Part shown: positions 39,637-50,574 of the stretch, one piece after another | Layout: the number at the start of each line of letters is the position of its first letter | Position numbering within the stretch: position 1 is the first letter of the stretch | NCBI GenBank assembly: GCA_039621445.1 | Contig: CP154955.1 | Location: 15,498,465 to 15,562,464 of the forward strand | Reading direction: 5' to 3' | From: Euglena gracilis | Taxonomy: Eukaryota > Euglenida > Euglenophyceae > Euglenales | Length of the DNA stretch: 64,000 nt | Notes under the pieces: generated by a model | What the model was told of the DNA's origin: nothing | Seen by the model: only the letters and a program-made list of their open reading frames with translations | The model's database searches: none | Program-made: the position numbers and the translations under genes

Positions 39637-41440
39637 TTATGAAGTGTATGGCGCATGAGAAGCTGTGGAACCAGATGGAGTGGCCATTTGGAAGTTAGTG
39701 GAGAGGTCAGTGAAGAAGCTCCAGACCAATTGTTTTGAGATTTCTTTTGCCAATGTGAGGGACAACCCTTGCCAAACAGCTGCTTCTACCTGCCGTTGGA
39801 GCGATCCCTCCCGTTGGCCCAAGAGGGCTTTCAGGAGGGTGGACGTCAACGTGCGGCCTTCTTGGCCCATGCCACCAAAACAGTCGAAGACAAAGGCTGT
39901 GAGCCTCCAACCGCGGCGTGCACAAGCGGAATCATATTTGCGATGTTTGTCTTTTTCTTGTCTTTCTTGCCAGGCCTGCAGTTGAGAAGCTTGTGCGAGG
40001 GGGTTGCTTGGAATTTGGGTGTGGCGGATGGTGACATCAATCGCAACCGGGCCATCACTGTCCAGCCGTGGAATGAAAACGTCACCGGGCCGGGAATTGT
40101 CATCAGCACGTTGCTCCTTCTTTGCTTGGAAACCTGCTCGCTGAGCCAAGGATGTCAAATAGTCCTGAATTGCTGTATGCCGCCGGGTAAGATTGTTGTA
40201 TTTGCAGCACAGCAAGTGGTGACCAGAGACATCAAGTTGACCATGGCATTTTGGGCAAAGCAAGGTGGTGGTGTTTGCAGGTTCGGTGAGAGCCATTCCA
40301 ACATTCCACCGCAAGAGGCACCGAAATTCAGCAGATGGCAAGAGAGTCCGTTTTGCAGTGCTGGGTACTGCCGCTGCCCAGGCCATTGCATGTGGTTGGC
40401 ACTGACTTTGGAAACGTACCTCTTCCATCGGTGGCAGGGCCTTGCTCAACGTTGTTTGCCTTGCAACAGCGAACTGAGAGTTCCACCATTTTTGGGCAGG
40501 GTGGGGGCTTTGCGCTGCCTGGATCAGGGCACTGTCGTCCAACCATTGGGGCAAGGGAGCAGTGGTGCCGAGAAGAGCCATACCTTCAAGGAGGCACATA
40601 GGGGTGTCCGCAGGTGCGCGTGGGAATGCAGAGGGGACTCCCAATGTTTCAGGGCCACGTCTGATGTAATCCACAATACCAGCGATGCGAGCTGGCAATC
40701 GGATGAGGCTTGGGTCCGAGATCCCGAAGCCACCAAGGCGGATGGGCATTGTAATTTGATCCCATTGCAGAGGGGTACAAGGAGCACCCAGAAGGTCATC
40801 AAAACAATTACGAAGAGTAGTTGTGAAGGCTGCACACTCTGGACGACTCATCGACAGGGGGCAGGCACGGAGCAAATCGTTCACCTTGCCTGAGGTCAAA
40901 CAAAAACGTAAGATGGCGAATTTCAGATGCGCCTGAGGGAGTTTGGATAGTTGCTGGCACGTCTTGAGAACACCGTCCACACGCTTTCCCCACACTTGAC
41001 GGACAAATCTGTCCCCTTCGGGGTGGCATAAAGGCACACCAAGCACTTTCAAACCTGAGTCTTTGGCGAAGGGAACAATGGGAACCTGGCACAACGGACT
41101 GTCTGAGGGGATGCCATCAGGAAAGTGGGCACGGGCACAGTTCCCGGTTGTGAATGCTGGTCCCCACAGGTTGCACTTCGCCAGGTTAACGGAGAGCCCA
41201 CGTTTGCCTGCTTCGCGGATGAGGGTGCCAATGGCGGTGTGCAATTGCAAAGGGCTGCCCACAAGGTGACCATCGTCGAGATACCAGCCTTGCCATTCCA
41301 CAGAGCTGGCCAGATCTTCCAGAACGTCTTGCATGCCCCAAGCAAAAAGAGCTGGCCCGCACGGATCACCTTGCTGTTCGCCTCTTGCTGATGCCAGTAT
41401 TGTTTTCCCAGAGAACAAATGAGAGTGCTGGCTGTAACAG
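39637..41440 (-). CDS. Non-LTR retroelement: RT C-terminal half and restriction-like endonuclease
   Basis: 593 codons (39637-41418, open a little upstream). SARGEQQGDPCGPALFAWG and the active site WYLDDGHLVGSP (YLDD at 41272-41283) are RT motifs; EAGKRGLSVNLAKCNLWGPA and LKVLGVPL follow. The C terminus has a Cys/His cluster (LLCPKCHGQLDVSGHHLLCC, about 40270-40195) and the endonuclease signature RPGDVFIPRLDSDGP then VAIDVTIRH (40092-40021), the RPxD ... D-V-T pattern of the PD-(D/E)xK nuclease that nicks the target for priming. It ends at TAG/TGA near 39637. Confidence 0.8.
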
Positions 41441-43103
41441 CTCTCAATCCAAGGAATTGCTGAGGGGCATCTACGTCTGACACTGTCAAGGAGAAAATGC
41501 TGTTGAAAGCATTGCTCATGTCAATTTGCAACAAGCCCCAACGGTCTTCTCTTTTGGCAGTCAATTTGTTTGTCATTTGTTGTAGGGCCATGGCGGTGAG
41601 ACTGCATGCATTCCGAATGCCCACTCCACTTTGCATCGATGAAAGGTCCTTAAGGGATTCGGTAACGTTGGGATGATGCATGAGCACCTTGGCCACCAAG
41701 CGGCGCAAACATTCACCTGCCGTAATGGGGCGTGTCCCCTCTTCCGAACCAGCGGGGCGAGATTTACGAAGAGGTGTAAGAGTCGCGGAGGACAAAATAG
41801 GGGCCAGGGCTGGGTGCACCCCTTTCGAAAGGCAATTGCAAATGAAATGGTCCAAGCTCTCCAGAAGGTCCTCAGCGCGTGAGCCCGGCATATCCGCAAG
41901 CATGCACCGTAAGTGGTCAGGACGGGGTCCAGAAGGGCCTCCTGCGGAGTCCTTTGGAAAGGAACAAATCAGCTTGCGAAGGGTGAATATGCGGTCCCGA
42001 AGTGATTCTGCGTCCCGAGGGAACTGTAGTTGATTGGTGGGATCCCAAAGCCCAAAGCCGGGTGGCTCCTCGTGAGGGTGAAGGGCACGCAATTTGGCCA
42101 AAATTGCCGGATCACTTGAGTTTTGCACGCCATCGGAGGTGAGGACACGACAGGCTTTTGAAATTGCACCATGTCCAACCAATGTTTCCACACGGTTAAG
42201 AAGTCTTTCTGTTTCCAGTGTTTCTTCACGAGAAGCAGCTAGCCCTGTCCGGGGCGCCGGCAATGGGAGGTCGGGGAGGGAGGATTCCTCCCAGCTGTCA
42301 TGAATTGGGCGCTGAAGGTACAGGCGTGCACGCTCAGCCACCTTGCGACCCACTTGTGCCCAGTGCGCTTTCCCACCTCTTTTCAAGGGGCATAGGACGG
42401 ATTTTGGAAATGCCCATAAAGCATGGAGGGTTTGCCAGCTGGGGTTTGCATTGAAGTTTCTCAGCAAGGTGACAAACGTTGAGGTGACTTGCACTACTGC
42501 CCCACGGGGGATGTGAACCAGGGTGGGTCTGGAATCGAGCCCGAGTTCTGCGAAGGAAGGTTTCACATCCGAGGTGGATGGGTTGAAGGCCACTGCCGAA
42601 ACAGAACAGGACACTTGCAGTGTTTGCGGCACTATGGCTTGGGGTGTTTGTGGAGGAATGGGCAGTGGGAGGGCCGCTGGCAAAAGCGATGACTGTGGAA
42701 GGCCAGTGGATCCGAGCGGGGTGATGGTGGTGCCAGCCCCCCCCACAAAACCCCCAAAACCCATGGGGTGGGGGGGGGGGTGGGGATGGGGGTGACGGGT
42801 GGGGGGTGGGTGTGGGGTGGGTTCACATGCAACAAAGCACGAAAAAGAGGCAAACAGAAGCAACACACCCCACACCCAACAATGGGGGGGGGTTGGCGGT
42901 GGGGGTGTGTGGGGGCGGGGGCCAAGGGGGAGAATGGTGGGAAGGTGCAGGGGGTTGGTGTGGTGAGATGTGTGGGTGAGCGGGGGGTGAGTGCAGAGGG
43001 GGGGCACCCTGATGGTGTTGTAGCCAGCGACCCCCTTCGTCAAGCCCCATGGGATCAGGGGCTGCAGGAGGGTGGACGCGGGAACCTTGGTCAGGAGTGG
43101 CAT
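41049..43103 (-). CDS. Non-LTR retroelement: linker and RT N-terminal half
   Basis: 684 codons. Residues 1-130 are Pro/His-rich and overlap the end of the 2A frame in another frame. The RT part includes KDSAGGPSGPRPDHLRCML, EEGTRPITAGECLRRLVAK and LLQIDMSNAFNSIFSL (motif A Asp). Around 41400-41440 the RT continues in the other frame (FSGKTILASARGEQQGDP), so the last 120 codons here are out of frame. That single break could be decay, an assembly error or a real frameshift. Confidence 0.75.
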   Translation of the reverse strand: MPLLTKVPASTLLQPLIPWGLTKGVAGYNTIRVPPLCTHPPLTHTSHHTNPLHLPTILPLGPRPHTPPPPTPPHCWVWGVLLLFASFSCFVACEPTPHPPPTRHPHPHPPPHPMGFGGFVGGAGTTITPLGSTGLPQSSLLPAALPLPIPPQTPQAIVPQTLQVSCSVSAVAFNPSTSDVKPSFAELGLDSRPTLVHIPRGAVVQVTSTFVTLLRNFNANPSWQTLHALWAFPKSVLCPLKRGGKAHWAQVGRKVAERARLYLQRPIHDSWEESSLPDLPLPAPRTGLAASREETLETERLLNRVETLVGHGAISKACRVLTSDGVQNSSDPAILAKLRALHPHEEPPGFGLWDPTNQLQFPRDAESLRDRIFTLRKLICSFPKDSAGGPSGPRPDHLRCMLADMPGSRAEDLLESLDHFICNCLSKGVHPALAPILSSATLTPLRKSRPAGSEEGTRPITAGECLRRLVAKVLMHHPNVTESLKDLSSMQSGVGIRNACSLTAMALQQMTNKLTAKREDRWGLLQIDMSNAFNSIFSLTVSDVDAPQQFLGLRAVTASTLICSLGKQYWHQQEANSKVIRAGQLFLLGACKTFWKIWPALWNGKAGISTMVTLWAALCNCTPPLAPSSAKQANVGSPLTWRSATCGDQHSQPGTVPVPTFLMASPQTVRCARFPLFPSPKTQV

Positions 43104-44067
43104 TCAACGGAAGCTGCGGGAAAACGGGTGTTGTTGTCATAGGGAACCATGAGCCAGTGTCCAAAGCCATTCCCTGAGAACTTGCCATTTGAGAAGATTG
43201 GGAAGCAGACGGCATGTCCACATCGGCTTCATTTCGCACGAGTGAATGAGTTGTTGGCCCTGGGTTGCTTTCAATATCCCCGCAGGAAGCCAAGCAAAAC
43301 ACTCTTCCCAGCCGACAGATGGACCATGAGTTTGGAATGGTTGGCGGGTTGGTAGGTGGGTGGGTGTGTGCTACAATGTTGGGCACGTCAGGGGGGACCA
43401 AAAAATTTGGCACTGTCAGGGGAGCTGGGTGTGTGATTTCAAGAAGTGTGCTGAGGCCGAGGGTGTTTTTTGGCCATTGGTGCAATATGGTGTCTGAGGG
43501 GGGCCGCAGGCTCAGGGCTTTTTCTGGCCAATGGTGCAGAATGATGCAACTGGTCAAAATGGTGTCACAGGAGGGTTTTTGTAGCCCCAGGGACTTTACA
43601 GGCCAGTGGGCCAAAATGATGCCATTGCTGAAACTGGTGTGGGGCCTTTGCAGGCCCAAAGACTTTTCAGGGCACTGGGGGTTGATGGTTGCAGTGGGAG
43701 GTTCTGTTGACAAAATGCTTTGGGTTGGCAAGATAAAACAGCTGTTCCAAAATGTGTCACAGCTTTTGGTGCAAAAGGTGCTGTAAAAACTCTGGGTTTG
43801 ACACAGCCATTGAGTTTGGGAAGCATTGCAGAAGACAAATGGGAAATGGTTGGAGCTGAATGTAGCACTTAGTTGTTGGCAGATGGGGGGCCTTTGCAGG
43901 CCCAGGGGTTGCAGACTTAATGGTTGACAGATGGGGGGCCTTTGCAGGCCCATGGTGGGGGGCCTTTGCAGGCCCAAGAGGGGGGGCCTTTGCAGGCCCA
44001 AAGGTGGGGGCCTTTGCAGGCCCAAGGGGTGCCAGCAGGGCTGAAAAGCCCAGAACACCAACAGCAT
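42823..44067 (-). CDS. Non-LTR retroelement: N-terminal repeat protein with 2A peptide
   Basis: 414 codons. Residues 12-60 are LGLQRPP repeats; residues 130-230 repeat a longer unit with HWPxKSLGLQxP. Residues near 258-271 read VFCLASCGDIESNPGP, a full match to the 2A consensus D-x-E-x-N-P-G-P. After it comes TTHSLVRNEADVDMPS and a Pro/His-rich tail. 2A motifs make the ribosome skip the Gly-Pro bond, releasing the N-terminal part from the downstream enzyme. The RT frame begins one frame away; G/C runs at 42768-42780 and 42884-42892 are likely places for the change of frame. Start ATG 44067 is tentative. Confidence 0.7.
   Translation of the reverse strand: MLLVFWAFQPCWHPLGLQRPPPLGLQRPPLLGLQRPPTMGLQRPPICQPLSLQPLGLQRPPICQQLSATFSSNHFPFVFCNASQTQWLCQTQSFYSTFCTKSCDTFWNSCFILPTQSILSTEPPTATINPQCPEKSLGLQRPHTSFSNGIILAHWPVKSLGLQKPSCDTILTSCIILHHWPEKALSLRPPSDTILHQWPKNTLGLSTLLEITHPAPLTVPNFLVPPDVPNIVAHTHPPTNPPTIPNSWSICRLGRVFCLASCGDIESNPGPTTHSLVRNEADVDMPSASQSSQMASSQGMALDTGSWFPMTTTPVFPQLPLNATPDQGSRVHPPAAPDPMGLDEGGRWLQHHQGAPPLHSPPAHPHISPHQPPAPSHHSPPWPPPPHTPTANPPPLLGVGCVASVCLFFVLCCM
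43870..44040. repeat. 24-bp minisatellite coding for LGLQRPP
   Basis: Seven units built on 'GGCCTTTGCAGGCCCAAG' plus a G-run spacer, partly palindromic (GGCC ... GGCC; CCTTTGCAGG). Single degenerate units recur at 43580-43660. Confidence 0.85.
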
Positions 44068-44206
44068 GTCGAACTTCTGGAGCTGCTGATAAGGGCTGAT
44101 AAGCCCACTTCACCAAGGTGTCGTGCTGGAACTTCGCTTCGACTTGTCTTGGACTTGTCTTTGTAACTTGTACCTTGTACTTAATCTTGATACCAGTGAA
44201 CTGCAC

Positions 44207-44539
44207 CAGGGACTTTCACTACTTGTGGTTGAACTGGACCAAGGACTTCAACTTGACCAGCACTTGTAACTTGAACCACTTCAGGGGCTTTCACTTCTCG
44301 GCCATGTGATATGTCGAAAAAAAATAGACACTCAGAAAGAAACCACAGCTGGTAAGATCGTGGCAGACCCTTCTGGGATGTGCCCCTGGACACGTCAGCA
44401 CTTTTCTCTCCTTCCCCCACAGGTGGGATTCCTTTGTTTCATTGTCTACAAGTTTGAAGGTTTGATTCGTCAGAGGGAAAACCCCTCAGAACAACTGAAC
44501 TTGGCTTCGGAGGAAACATCTGAAGCCTTTGCGTTGTGA
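44207..44539. other. Junction between the 2A-bearing element and element B
   Basis: Contains the presumed 5' UTR of the non-LTR element (repeats of ACTTGT/GACTTG at 44140-44275) and possibly the U3 part of element B's 5' LTR, which I cannot align to element A. No gene seen. Confidence 0.4.
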
Positions 44540-44696
44540 TTTGCCTCTTGGGGAATTTGGAACAAAAGGGGAAATGCACTTTTTGTTACTCCAAATACTT
44601 TTCCCATTCATAAGTAGGTTGCGCACCAGGGCGAAAGCGAAAGGCTTTTACAGAATGTCCCAGAAAGGGAAAAAGGGAAAGCTTTGGACGTGCACT
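44540..44696 (+). repeat. Element B 5' LTR, 3' portion
   Basis: Shares with the element A LTR the series AAAAGGGGAAA, TTTTTGTTACTCC, CATAAGTAG and the end ...ACGTGCACT just before the primer-binding site (A: ...ACGTACACT). The 5' limit is unknown because U3 has diverged. Confidence 0.55.
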
Positions 44697-44945
44697 TGGT
44701 AGCAGAGTTAGGTCACGAGCCTACACACAACTCACTAACAGAATCAAAGCCTACCAAGTAGTACACTTGGTAGCAGAATTAGATTACGAGCCTACACGCA
44801 CCTCACTAACAGAATCAAGGACTACCAAGTAGTACACTTGGTAGCAGATTTAGGTAACGAGCCTACACACACACACATACAGAAAGAAAGGCTATCGAGT
44901 ATTACACTTGGTAGCAGATGTAGGCAACGATCCCACACAGACGTT
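44691..44945 (+). repeat. Fourfold 71-bp tandem repeat carrying the primer-binding site
   Basis: TGGTAGCAGA occurs at 44697, 44768, 44839 and 44909, each preceded by CACT and followed by TTAGGTNACGAGCCTACACN (third and fourth units slightly changed). The first copy directly follows the LTR end, as in element A. Between units CTACCAAG TAGTACA CTTGGTAG forms a perfect 8-bp hairpin with a 7-base loop. Confidence 0.85.
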
Positions 44946-45138
44946 CCACACAGAGAAACTCTGTGGTTGACTGGTGGTGAGGATCGTACTGAGCCGTGAA
45001 ACCCGGTGAAAGTACTGTTCCTGGCTTCCAGCCAACCTTTAAGCACTGATACAGGTCTCAGGAGGCTCTGTTCGGTAATCGCCGATACAACCTTTCTGGT
45101 CCCTGTTTCACTGCTCATCTTTGTGAGTTTTTGGGTTT

Positions 45139-48100
45139 TTGTCTTTTTACCCATCTCAAAAGATGCAGAGCAGATGCCCCAACTCTCAATTTGATTACGC
45201 CTTGTTAATGAGTTCATTGACCAATCTTAATGAAGATGGCGGGGAGTGGAACAGTTCGATGGAAACAAGTTCCAGTTCCCGACCCACCAAGCAACAACCA
45301 CACCAAGTCACATTGCCCCATTTGTCATTGTCACAGGGCGAAACGCCTTTGTCGTTGCAAGGAGGCAATGAGCCTTCCTCATCATCATTGTCATTGATTG
45401 TCCGGGATGTAGATGACAAAATGCCTTCCTCCATCCCAATTCACCCATCTTTGATGCGGCGAGGGGATGAACCCCTTTCCCGAACACACTGGTATCACAA
45501 GGATCATGGGGATGAACCCCATTCACACTTGGTAATTCATGTTACCCATGAACAAAGTGAGGGGTATGTGCCCTTTGCTCTGTTCACACCCAAAAGATCC
45601 CCGGTGGAAGCACCGGTGGGACTTTTGGAGTGCAACTCGGTGGAAACACCGTGTTTTTTCCAACCCCCCACCTCAATTACCACCCCACACACCTTATCGC
45701 GCACTGCCGGGATTACCCGCGGAAATCGCGGTTTTCCCTGCGTTGCCATGGAATCCAGATATGCGTCTGGTGGTGCCGAAAATTTCTGGTGCCGTATCCG
45801 TTGTGGAGGACTATGATGATGAATTGAGGGATAACCTCACCACCGGTGATGTTTACCGAATCCTCGGTCAACTCCCAGCGGATCACCCACTGAGCAAGCA
45901 AATTTTTACATGTCCACCAGTGCGTTGCGGAATGCGCAACCGTGCTCAACAAGGTCTTGCAGTTTGATGAGGACAATCAAAGGGTTGTCAACACCAAACT
46001 GGAATATTGCTGGAATTATTTGCAAGGAGATCGGCAAATATTGCCAACAAAATTTCGAAAATGCGGGGAAATACCTTCAGCATTTCCGAGAAAGTGTTGA
46101 CAGTACTTTGCGCATCCAACTCCCACAAAATTTCCAAAAAATTATTGAAGCACTGCATGAAGCGGAAACGCGGAATGATTCCAAGTTTCTGTATGTGCAA
46201 GATGGTATGAGCCATCTTTTTGCCAAAGTGGAATCTTGTTCAATAATGCTGCTGCAAATGCAGCAACAATTACATGCGCAAAATGCCACCCCCAAAATGC
46301 CGGAAATCGGTAACTTTGTCGCGGTTTGGCATTTTGCCGCACTCACCACTTCTTTCCAAGAAGCCCAACAACGGATTTTGCATCTATGCTCGGACATCGA
46401 GCATTTGAAGCAATTTCAGGCCAAGGTGCAAGAAGATTTTGTTCCCCGTACGCAAATCCAGCATTTGGAGGAACTAATCCTACACTTGGAGCCGAAATCC
46501 TGCCATTGTGCCGCAAATCAGGGTGGATTAACCTCCTTGAACGAGAAAATCCCGGAGTGCGCACAACGGTTGGATTTCGCGCAACAACAATTGCAAACGG
46601 ACATTCGCGGTATTAATGCCTCCGTTGTTGGTTTGCAGGAGCATGTTTCGGAACTTTACAAGCGAATTCCCGGCATTAGTGGTATTCAAGCCGCTATTGG
46701 GGAATTGCAAACCCGTTGTACCTTGTTGTCCACCACATTAGCGGAAATGCGCTCACTTCCTAATGTTTCGCGCGCTCGGATATCCGAGTCACCGGAATTT
46801 CGCACCTTTTATGACAGAATGCTTGGTGATAACAAGGAAACCTTGCAAGCATTTTGCACAAGTTTGATTCAACTTGAGAAATCAGTGAATCGGAATGCCC
46901 GATCCATGCAAGATGAGGTTTCACCATTGGATGGACGAATTTCTGCGTTGTTGGGAAAGCCAACCGCGGAAAACTCGCGCACCACCGCGGAAACCCCCAC
47001 CAAGACTCCCCATCAACTGCAAATTGTCTCAAATGCTGTAAAAGCGCTTGCAGGTCAACTCCGGAATGTGGAGGAGTCCCAAGGAAAGCTTGTCCAGGGT
47101 ATACACTTGGTTTCTGAACAGTTGCCACACTTGGAAGATTTTTCCCGTTACCGCAAACACATTAGGCATTTGGAGACTGAGGTTGATCGTTTTCGCGGCC
47201 AAACTCCAGCCGGTGGAACATTTGGAAGAAACGGTGAATGACTTGTCCGCGAGTTTGGATAAAATGTCCACTCCGGTTCCGGTTATGCCACCACCCACCG
47301 CGGTAAGCGCTGCGGTTGGTATTCTAAATGTCCCGGAATCGCGTTCTCAAATTACCGTTTCTGGAGTAGGAATCCCTACATCCACCGCGAATTTGGTACA
47401 ACCACCCGCGAAAACGCGAATTGTACCACCTTTGCATTTGCCCACAACACAAACCCATTTTTCGGAGGACATTTCCGATGAGGAACTTGGTCCACCTCTG
47501 GAAAATTCGAGTCTCCACCAAGAAATTCAAAATTCCAACCTTGTGCTAGGAATGAGCCAACACCCCACACCTGGTATTGGTCATGTGCGCATCCGCGATT
47601 TTACCAACCACCAACGGTTTCTGGAATGCCAGATCACCCATCAGGTTTTCGGCGGGAAACCCGCCCCAACGGGAGAGTTTCACCACATTTTTCGCATTTT
47701 CCGCAGGAAAATACTGCCACCCCTACACTTGGTGCGGGAAACCCTGCACGGGGTACACTTGGAGCGGAACATCCGCGAAATGCGCTTGGTGTTAGGAATT
47801 ACCCGGCCCCAAACCCCTGGAATACCACCGAGGGTCAGCGGGTTACTCAGAGAGACTTCAAGGGAACCATCACAATCGCGAACAAGGTGAAACCCCAATG
47901 GGACGGGGAACCAACCACATGGAGACAATTTTTTCGGGACTGGGAGTACTGCTGTGCACTAAAGGGACCCACCCAGGACCAGAATCCCGAGGGAGACAAG
48001 ATGGAATTCATCGATTGCCTACCGAGGGAGGAGCGAGAACGCGCACGTAATTTAGTGATACGTAATGGCGTATCCTTTGAGGACCTGGTTGAGCAATACG

Positions 48101-49253
48101 CTTCAACCAACTCAAGCTTGGTCACCAGGACTGCCCTGGAAAAGAAATGGCGACAATGCGCGCCATCGGATCGCAAATGGAAATCCATTGACCTTTGGTA
48201 TGCCAAATGGTTAGCACTTGTTTCCGAAGTTGATGAACTTAGCGAGAAGCAAATGCGAACAATTCGATGCGGTTTTGTTGCATTTCACACCATCCCTCGT
48301 GAAGGATATCCATCGCGAGGAGTTGGCTAGGCAGGAGATGACTCTTGCCCAACGTTGGAATTATGTGTTAAAGCAATTCAATCTCACACAAGTTTTGGGG
48401 CAAGTACAGTTCGCTTTCCAAACAAATCCCACCGCGGGAATCCCTGCGGGTGCAGTAATTGCGTTGCACAAATCATCCACGTCACCAAGATCACCCACCA
48501 CGGGACCTAAAACGCGGAATCAGCGTTCTTCAGACCAAGGAACGGAAAACTGTGCTTTTTGTGCAACAAATCTGGACACATGTATCAGGAATGCCCGAAT
48601 AGCGACGCGGGAAAGCGTCTTTGGAGTCCAAGGGGCTCGATCTCCTCACAGGGATCGGGTTCCTCGGAATTTTCACATCAATCGGGAGTTTCACGGTCTT
48701 CGGAGAACCGCTTTAGCGGTAGTAGGCCCAGGTCACCATCGCGTGATGGTCGGGAAACCCGTCCTTCTCGCGGTCGGTCACCTGGCCCCCCAACCCGAAA
48801 ACGGGATTTCAATCGCGATTATTAACGGTCTCGTTCGCGGAGTGGATCATCCTCTTCGCGCGACTCACCGGGGAAACCCCGGTACACCAGTCATGGTCGA
48901 CGGGAAACCCGTTCACCACGACGGTTTGAAGGTAGAACGGAATACCGTTCCACACGTTATGCAGAATCCCGCCACAAATCCTGTTGTTTACTTTACGGTT
49001 CCAAGGACAACCGCTCATCCAAATGTCCCAGATCTTGTTCCCCCCGGCCCGGCTACGGAAATCGCGGTAAGCGCCGCGAGGACCGTGGTTACTCCTCCAA
49101 CCGGCAAAACGTCGGTTTCAAGATATCTTGTTTGGAGGAGGACACCTCGGACGGGAATTTAATCAGGCCCGAATGGCGGTGCGCTCATTGAATTCTATCT
49201 ATTCCACCAAAAAGTCCGTTGCCGGCTATGCGACCGGTTCGGACTTGGAGTAG
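45139..49253 (+). pseudogene. gag: Element B gag, broken by frameshifts
   Basis: N-terminal part (45139-45967) is Ser/Pro-rich, then SGAVSVVEDYDDELRDNLTT (A: AGVIVPMDNDPEEDR). 45910-47241 is a 440-codon coiled coil (NFQKIIEALHEAETRNDSKF; ETRTQIQHLEELILHLE style). 47626-48330 carries the capsid-like segment KPQWDGEPTTWRQFFRDWEY, FIDCLPREERERARNLVI and ALEKKWRQCAPSDRKWKSID. The knuckle CFLCNKSGHMYQEC is at 48553-48594, followed by an Arg/Ser/Gly-rich tail. The protein ends AGYATGSDLE and TAG at 49251. Frameshifts near 45960, 47250, 47880 and 48330-48560. Confidence 0.75.
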
Positions 49254-49287
49254 GGGAGCCCGAGGTCCGAGGGCACGGACCTCTGGG
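49251..49287 (+). promoter_or_regulatory. UAG stop with 3' hairpin at the gag/protease junction of element B
   Basis: TAG 49251-49253, spacer GGGAG, then CCC GAGGTCC (49259-49268), loop GAGGGCAC, GGACCTC T GGG (49277-49287): ten base pairs with one bulged T. The A copy differs by one stem change that still pairs (C-G to U-G). Confidence 0.7.
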
Positions 49288-50574
49288 CTGATGAACGGAT
49301 GGAGGTAAGACCTGATCACCCTGCACCCCCTGCCCATCCGCCTTCATGGTCGGTACCCGGAATTGTTTCGGGTCCCCTACCCCCCGCTCCATATTTCTGC
49401 TCGGAAGGCTGAGCAAAGTAGGAAAGGGTTCAGGGAAAGTTGGCATGCAGACGTATTTCCCCCAGACCCTTCACTTTGCGTACCACCAATGGAATTACTC
49501 GTCCACGCGGAAATCCGCATTCAAAATTTCTCCAACAAGGCTAAAACTTTAATTGACCCTTGTAGTCGCACTGCACTACTTTTTCGGTTGGGGTTGATAC
49601 CGACCCCTCTCTTTATAAGCGTCAAGAAACCGATCAAAATTACAACCACGGATAACACCCCCATGTGCGGTGGTGATTTGGGATGTGTGTTCCAGATTCT
49701 CTTGCCCATCATTCCCAAGCATCACTCACCCCCCCCACAATTTAAACATTTCACCAATATTTGGGGTTACGAGTCCGGAATTCACGTGTCTGACGAAATT
49801 TTGGGATACCCATTTTTACTCCAGTACTGGTTGGCTGTGGATTTCCACTCCCACGGTTTGCGCACAGCAGCCACCACTTCGTTGCCACCCAAACCACCAT
49901 CACCGTTGGCGTCAACTATGACGACCAACACTTTTCCAACACCGTTACCCACAATGGCAACACCGTTACCCACCACGCCAACCACCGTTTTCCACACCCG
50001 GGGTACGGAGAAAGCCTCCCCCCTACCCAATAACACACCTACATACACTACATGCGTTCCACATGATGTAGGGCAAGCGAGTAGCGGTACACACGCCGTT
50101 TCACTGGGTTACAAGACGAAAGCCCAAAGGCCTGCAGTACGTACGGTGTCGAGTAGTCGCCCACCTACATCACCACTCCGTTTCCCACCAGTTGTGCCGA
50201 ATCCAGGCACACCTGTACAAGACTCATCGGCTAATGCCACCGACACCCACTTACACGCACACCCGTCATACCACCACACTTCCTTCCAAAGTGTGCACTG
50301 CAGGAGAGTTTCCACCCAATCGGATTTCGATTGTGGATGTTTAGTTCAAAATCAAACCCTAATCACAATTCCGGAAACGGAATCTGTACCATGTGATACA
50401 CTTGGTTGTAGCCCGCAATGCACGGAGATACACCGAGTACTCCAACAACGCGGATCAGCCTCGTTGTTTGGAAACACGAAAAGCGTCATTCCTATTCACA
50501 ACCGCAAATACACTTCGTACGGATTTGACGCGGAATGGAGAAAACCCCAACCTGTACAACTCCCCTGGGAATAG
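49254..50574 (+). pseudogene. pro: Element B aspartic protease and spacer
   Basis: After UAG the gag frame continues as GSPRSEGTDLWADERMEVRP; a frameshift near 49350 leads to FRVPYPPLHIS (A: FRVPHPPLQIS) and the protease: MELLVHAEIRIQNFS, TLIDPCSRTALLFRLG, PIKITTTDNTPMCGGDLGC. The catalytic Asp remains (49555-49557) but the Thr-Gly after it is lost, so it should be inactive. The Pro/Thr-rich spacer and HCRRVSTQSDFDCGC follow. Confidence 0.75.

Larger units (their letters stand above)
39532..44206 (-). mobile_element. Non-LTR retroelement with 2A peptide, RT and restriction-like endonuclease
   Basis: On the minus strand from about 44.2 kb: repeat-rich N-terminal region, 2A motif (43255-43278), Pro/His-rich linker, RT, Cys/His finger, PD-(D/E)xK-type endonuclease, stop at 39637, short 3' UTR and a run of 12 A at 39543-39532 that may be the poly(A) tail. 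No LTRs. RT plus a C-terminal restriction-like endonuclease is the R2/R4/NeSL-style layout. Only one or two frameshifts separate long intact frames, so it looks younger than A, B or the DIRS element. Confidence 0.8.

Noticed and set aside
40081-40092. Bacterial-type restriction enzyme
   Set aside because: The RPGD...DVT motif is fused to the RT frame and preceded by the Cys/His cluster usual for RLE-type non-LTR elements.
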